From Chloroflexota bacterium (GTDB lineage: Bacteria > Chloroflexota > Anaerolineae > Aggregatilineales > UBA2796): 8,850 nt of DNA. The translations under genes and the position numbers were made by a program. Location of the stretch: assembly GCA_003695215.1 (NCBI GenBank), contig RFIM01000189.1, forward strand, positions 1 to 8,850. The letters run 5' to 3'. A model generated the notes under the pieces. The model searched no databases and was not told the DNA's origin. It saw nothing but the letters and a program-made list of their open reading frames with translations. Below are positions 6,535 to 8,850 of the stretch, piece after piece (position 1 is the first letter of the stretch; each line of letters starts with the position of its first letter).

Positions 6535-7329
6535 CTAAAAAGGTCGGATTTGCGTGAAGTCCACTTGGGCGAGATTGCGTTCGCAATTCCCGTCAAACTG
6601 AACTGTCACAGCAGGCGAGAGTATAACATCTTCGCGGCTGAGCAACTGCACGCGGTAGCTGCCACGCCTAGGGCGCTCGCCCACTTGAATGACCCAGCCG
6701 TAGATTGAGTCGCTTTCGATTGGCACGCGCTGTGTGAAGTTTTTGCCCGTCACTTGCACTTGAATGCCCACGCGCGCTGTCAGCCGCTCCTGCTGCAGGC
6801 CGAAGACAGCGCCGCTGAGCCCTTGAAAGGCACAATCGTCCCTGCTTTGAAAGCGTGTGAATGTTGTGCGCAGCAGGATGAACGGAAACGCTAAAGTTGG
6901 CGTGTAGGTGGGCGTGAAAGTGAGCGTTTGAGTGGGCGTGGCGGTGTGCGTTGCTGTCGCAGTTGGCGTGGTAGTCACAGTTGGCGTGGCAGTCAGGCTT
7001 GCTGTATACGTGGCGCTCGGGGTGAGCGTGGCAGAGGCAGTCGGCGAAGCGGTCGGCGTTGGGCTTGGGCTGAAGGTAGCAGTTGGCGTGGCTGTTGGGC
7101 TTGGAGTCAAGCTGAAAGTCGGTGTTGGCGTGCTAGTCGGCGTAGGCGTCACGCTTGGCAGAGACAAGGCGCGCAAAGGCGTGACCGTGCGCGGCACAAG
7201 AGCAGCAGGCGGCGTTAGCGCGCCTGCCAGAAGTGCTATGGTGATAGCGATCACGCCGAGAGCAGCGCTCAAGAAAAGTGCCGTCAGGATGTTCAAGAAC
7301 CAACTCACGAGAGCGCTCTGTAAGCGCAT
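6535..7329 (-). CDS. Membrane-anchored Thr/Pro-stalk protein with Cys-bracketed C-terminal domain (stalk protein B)
   Basis: The protein is 264 aa from ATG at 7329. A GTG directly before it (7332) is also possible, but AAGG lies seven bases from the ATG, which favours the ATG. There is almost no cytoplasmic tail; one membrane segment spans about residues 11-36. The stalk (about 47-147) is nearly pure Thr/Pro/Ser/Ala with TATPT units. The DNA for it includes a tandem 18-base repeat at 6960-6995. The C-terminal domain (about 150-264) carries C166 (DDCAFQGLSGAVFGLQ) and C249 (GNCERNLAQVDF), matching the domain of stalk protein A in both cysteines and in the late strand SYRVQLL. The start of the stalk (VPRT..TP..LPSVTPTPT) matches stalk protein C. 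The gene begins directly after the stop of stalk protein C and ends 14 bases before stalk protein A, so the three are co-transcribed. Function unknown. Confidence 0.85.
   Translation of the reverse strand: MRLQSALVSWFLNILTALFLSAALGVIAITIALLAGALTPPAALVPRTVTPLRALSLPSVTPTPTSTPTPTFSLTPSPTATPTATFSPSPTPTASPTASATLTPSATYTASLTATPTVTTTPTATATHTATPTQTLTFTPTYTPTLAFPFILLRTTFTRFQSRDDCAFQGLSGAVFGLQQERLTARVGIQVQVTGKNFTQRVPIESDSIYGWVIQVGERPRRGSYRVQLLSREDVILSPAVTVQFDGNCERNLAQVDFTQIRPF
6960..6995 (-). repeat. Tandem 18-base repeat in the stalk of protein B
   Basis: Two adjoining 18-base units (6960-6977 and 6978-6995) differ at a single base. They encode Thr/Pro/Ala/Val stalk residues. The wider region 6880-7160 is a degenerate six-base periodicity from alternating Thr-Pro codons. 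Confidence 0.7.
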
Positions 7330-7332
7330 CAC

Positions 7333-7683
7333 CTAGCCTTGCACCTGCGGCGTCTCAGTTGGCACGGGCGTCTCTGTCGGCCCAGGGATGGGCGTTTCAG
7401 TGGGCGGGGCGGGCGTGGGCGTCTCAGTGGGCGTGGCTGTTGGCGTCTCAGTGGGCGTCGGCGTGGGCGTATCAGTGGGCGTGGGCGTGACGGTCGGTGT
7501 GGGCGTCGGCGTGACAGTCGGCAATTCCACAGTCGCGACAGGCATTGGCGTGCGCGGAATGAACTGCGCAGGCGGGCGAATCACACGGGCGATCATCAGA
7601 ACAGCGCAAAGGAAGACAAAAACGCTCAGGCCGAGAAAAACAATAGTGACGGTGTTATAAGTGCTGCTATTATCGCGTCTCAT
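7333..7683 (-). CDS. Membrane anchor plus Thr/Pro stalk only (stalk protein C)
   Basis: The protein is 116 aa and of unknown function. An in-frame ATG further upstream at 7812 would overlap the foldase gene, and the residues it adds are not stalk-like. ATG at 7683 is therefore chosen, with AAAGG ten bases before it. Residues 1-10 are a short polar tail (MRRDNSSTYN). Residues 11-33 form a membrane segment. From residue 38, FIPRTPMPVATVELPTVTPTPT aligns with the stalk start of protein B, and then an eight-residue PTxTPTET repeat runs to the end (TETPQVQG). There is no C-terminal globular domain. The stop codon TAG is immediately followed by the start of protein B, so no lost domain is hidden between them. 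It could be a naturally short stalk, a remnant of a duplicated gene that lost its head, or a spacer or partner for the other two. It lies 47 bases downstream of the foldase gene. Confidence 0.75.
   Translation of the reverse strand: MRRDNSSTYNTVTIVFLGLSVFVFLCAVLMIARVIRPPAQFIPRTPMPVATVELPTVTPTPTPTVTPTPTDTPTPTPTETPTATPTETPTPAPPTETPIPGPTETPVPTETPQVQG
7391..7513 (-). repeat. 24-base tandem repeat coding the Thr/Pro stalk of protein C
   Basis: On the plus strand, units of 24 bases lie at 7418-7441, 7442-7465 and 7466-7489. They start GGCGT(C/A)TCAGTGGGCGT and differ at only a few bases each. A more diverged unit is at 7490-7513 and a 27-base relative at 7391-7417. Each unit encodes eight residues of the PTxTPTET type. 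Near-identical units in frame suggest recent expansion by slippage or unequal recombination. Confidence 0.8.
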
Positions 7684-7730
7684 TTGAGGATAGCCTTTCA
7701 GAGCGTGCCATAGGCAAGGATGATCTAAGT

Positions 7731-8672
7731 CTACAGGAATTTCTCGATCTTTGCGCGGCTGAGCAGCTCTTGTATCCAGCGCTCGAAGGTGCTTTCGGTC
7801 AGCCGATAGCACATTTCATCATCCACAGGGCGATCTTTAGAGCGCTCCAACACTTGCAGCAAATGGTAGCCGAGCTCAGTTTTGATCGGCGCGCTCAGCG
7901 CATTGAGCGGCAGGCTGAAAGCGGCGATCTCGATCTCTTCTTGCAGCAGCTGGCCGCGCGCAAACCAGCCGAGATCGCCGCCGATTTGATTGGTGGTCAC
8001 ATCCAGCGAGTTCAGCGCGGCGAGTTCAGCGAAATCAGCGCCATTCTCCAGCTGAGCGCGCAGAGCGAGCGCTTTCTGCTCATCAGGCACAAGGATGTGG
8101 CGCGCGCGCACTTGCTCGACGTTCTTGCAAGCAGCAGCCGTGACGATATCGCGCATGCGCTGCGTGATCAAAGCGGCACGCAAACTGGCGCGATAGTCTG
8201 CTTCGCTCAGCCGATCGGCCTTCAACTGCGCTTCCCAGTTCTCGCGGCTGCCCGCAATTTGAATGATGGCGGCGATCTCAGCATCCAACTCTTCGTCGGT
8301 CACTTGAATGCCTTGAATAGCGGCTGCTTGCTCAATCAGGAGCTGCTCGATGAGCGTATCCAGAACTTCGTTGCGGAAGGCGGCGAGATCGCGTGGCAGC
8401 GGATTGCCAAAACTGCGGATAGTCTCTAAGCGGCGCGTCACTTCACGGTCGAGCGCTGCCATGCTGATGCCTTGATCGTTCACACGCGCAGCAAGAATTT
8501 CCGCCGTCGGCGTTGGCTGAAGGGCCTGGGCCGTTGGCGGCGCAGTTGGGCTACTGGCAGGCGGATTAGCAGCGATCGTCGTCTGAGGTGCAGCTGCCTC
8601 ACAGGCGCTGAGCAGCGCGCTGAAGCACAGGCAAGCGATCGTGAGGGCAGAGCGTAGCGCAGAAATTGGCAA
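7731..8672 (-). CDS. Lipoprotein parvulin-type peptidyl-prolyl isomerase (SurA/PrsA-like foldase)
   Basis: The protein is 313 aa and should catalyse cis-trans isomerisation of prolyl bonds in exported proteins at the outer face of the membrane. A signal peptide (1-23) ends in the lipobox LSAC with lipidated C24. A Pro/Thr/Ala linker (25-57) follows. A SurA_N-type helical region covers about 59-178 (ARVNDQGISMAALDREV, LIEQLLIEQAA, VTDEELDAEI). The parvulin rotamase domain covers about 188-278, with VRARHILV, ADFAELAALNSLD, GGDLGWFARGQL, and ELGYHLLQVLE as the closing strand. C182 and C288 flank the rotamase domain and could pair. The start is TTG at 8672 with GAGAGAG just upstream; no in-frame ATG or GTG gives the complete signal peptide. 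It is the first gene of the operon with three Thr/Pro-stalk genes, which suggests that these very proline-rich exported proteins are its clients. Confidence 0.9.
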   Translation of the reverse strand: MPISALRSALTIACLCFSALLSACEAAAPQTTIAANPPASSPTAPPTAQALQPTPTAEILAARVNDQGISMAALDREVTRRLETIRSFGNPLPRDLAAFRNEVLDTLIEQLLIEQAAAIQGIQVTDEELDAEIAAIIQIAGSRENWEAQLKADRLSEADYRASLRAALITQRMRDIVTAAACKNVEQVRARHILVPDEQKALALRAQLENGADFAELAALNSLDVTTNQIGGDLGWFARGQLLQEEIEIAAFSLPLNALSAPIKTELGYHLLQVLERSKDRPVDDEMCYRLTESTFERWIQELLSRAKIEKFL

Positions 8673-8703
8673 GGTTCACTCTCTCTCATCGTGCGAAATT
8701 AGC

Positions 8704-8720
8704 GCGTCTTTCGGCGACGC
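8704..8720 (-). promoter_or_regulatory. Hairpin at the 5' end of the foldase operon message
   Basis: GCGTC (8704-8708) and GACGC (8716-8720) form a 5-bp stem with a 7-base loop. It lies directly at the predicted transcription start near 8722, so it would cap the message and may protect it from 5'-end-dependent decay. Confidence 0.35.
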
Positions 8721-8728
8721 TGCGCGAG

Positions 8729-8757
8729 AGTATACCGACCCTGCCTCGCTGCTGCAA
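8729..8757 (-). promoter_or_regulatory. Promoter of the foldase-stalk operon
   Basis: On the minus strand, TTGCAG (8757-8752), a 17-base spacer and TATACT (8734-8729) form a sigma-70-type promoter with optimal spacing; the -10 matches five of six bases. Transcription would begin near 8722, about 50 bases before the TTG start. The rest of 8673-8850 has no supported gene. Its right end is AT-rich. Confidence 0.55.
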
Positions 8758-8786
8758 TAGCGAACGGCTGCTGCACAATTGCTGCA
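8750..8786. repeat. Three TGCTGCA repeats over and upstream of the -35
   Basis: TGCTGCA occurs exactly at 8750-8756, 8769-8775 and 8780-8786, with start-to-start distances of 19 and 11 bases. The first copy overlaps the -35 of the foldase operon promoter and the others lie upstream of it. The spacing of 11 bases is one helical turn, as expected for a regulator binding one face of DNA. No regulator gene is in the window. Confidence 0.45.
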
Positions 8787-8850
8787 GTTACAAACAAATG
8801 AAATTTCTACAATGCTTTTCATCGCCACCTTGCAAAACGCACTTTACTGC

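Noticed and set aside
7684..7812. N-terminal extension of stalk protein C up to 7812
   Set aside because: It overlaps the end of the foldase gene in another frame, and the membrane segment follows directly after the ATG at 7683.
8798..8850. Plus-strand ATG codons at 8798 and 8812 open to the window edge, suggesting a divergent gene
   Set aside because: Neither has a Shine-Dalgarno, and about 15 codons are too few to judge. A weak -10 (TACAAT at 8808-8813) lacks a matching -35.

Overview
The window looks like a chromosomal stretch of a GC-rich member of the phylum Chloroflexota, probably near the Anaerolineae. This placement is an inference from gene content, not from a marker gene. It rests on an RNase Y of Firmicutes-like architecture, an LSAC lipoprotein with a parvulin foldase domain, a GT-C membrane glycosyltransferase with a beta-rich C-terminal appendage, and several membrane proteins carrying long Thr/Pro stalks. 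No mobile element, CRISPR array, tRNA or rRNA is visible.

Layout. (A) 1-3505, minus strand: a three-gene run read from a promoter near 3535. It contains a GT-C glycosyltransferase (1568-3505), a Nudix hydrolase with an unrecognised N-terminal region (715-1503), and a secreted protein with two PPC-like beta domains (718 to beyond base 1, partial). The last two overlap by ATGA. (B) 3506-4001, a 496-base intergenic region. It holds back-to-back promoters, a stretch of about 260 bases that looks non-coding and foldable (candidate small RNA), a second plus-strand promoter with an extended -10, and a roughly 160-base leader for rny with a direct repeat and two hairpins. (C) 4002-5576, plus strand: rny, encoding RNase Y, complete and with all expected motifs. 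(D) 5577-5614: a perfect 10-bp hairpin between convergent genes. (E) 5615-8672, minus strand: a four-gene operon. In transcription order it encodes a parvulin-type lipoprotein foldase and then three membrane-anchored Thr/Pro-stalk proteins. The last two share a C-terminal domain bracketed by two cysteines; the first of the three has only the membrane segment and the stalk. (F) 8673-8850: promoter region of that operon, with three TGCTGCA repeats around and upstream of the -35.

How the genes may work together. Most products outside rny are predicted to act at or beyond the membrane. A parvulin foldase co-transcribed with exported stalk proteins suggests a small surface module in which the foldase assists the exported domains. 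The GT-C enzyme could in principle glycosylate Thr-rich stalks, but it is in a separate operon and no sequence evidence ties them together. RNase Y is a membrane-anchored endoribonuclease, and its long structured leader makes self-regulation plausible. The most promising new items are the candidate RNA at 3565-3825, the Cys-bracketed domain shared by the two stalk proteins, and the structured rny leader.
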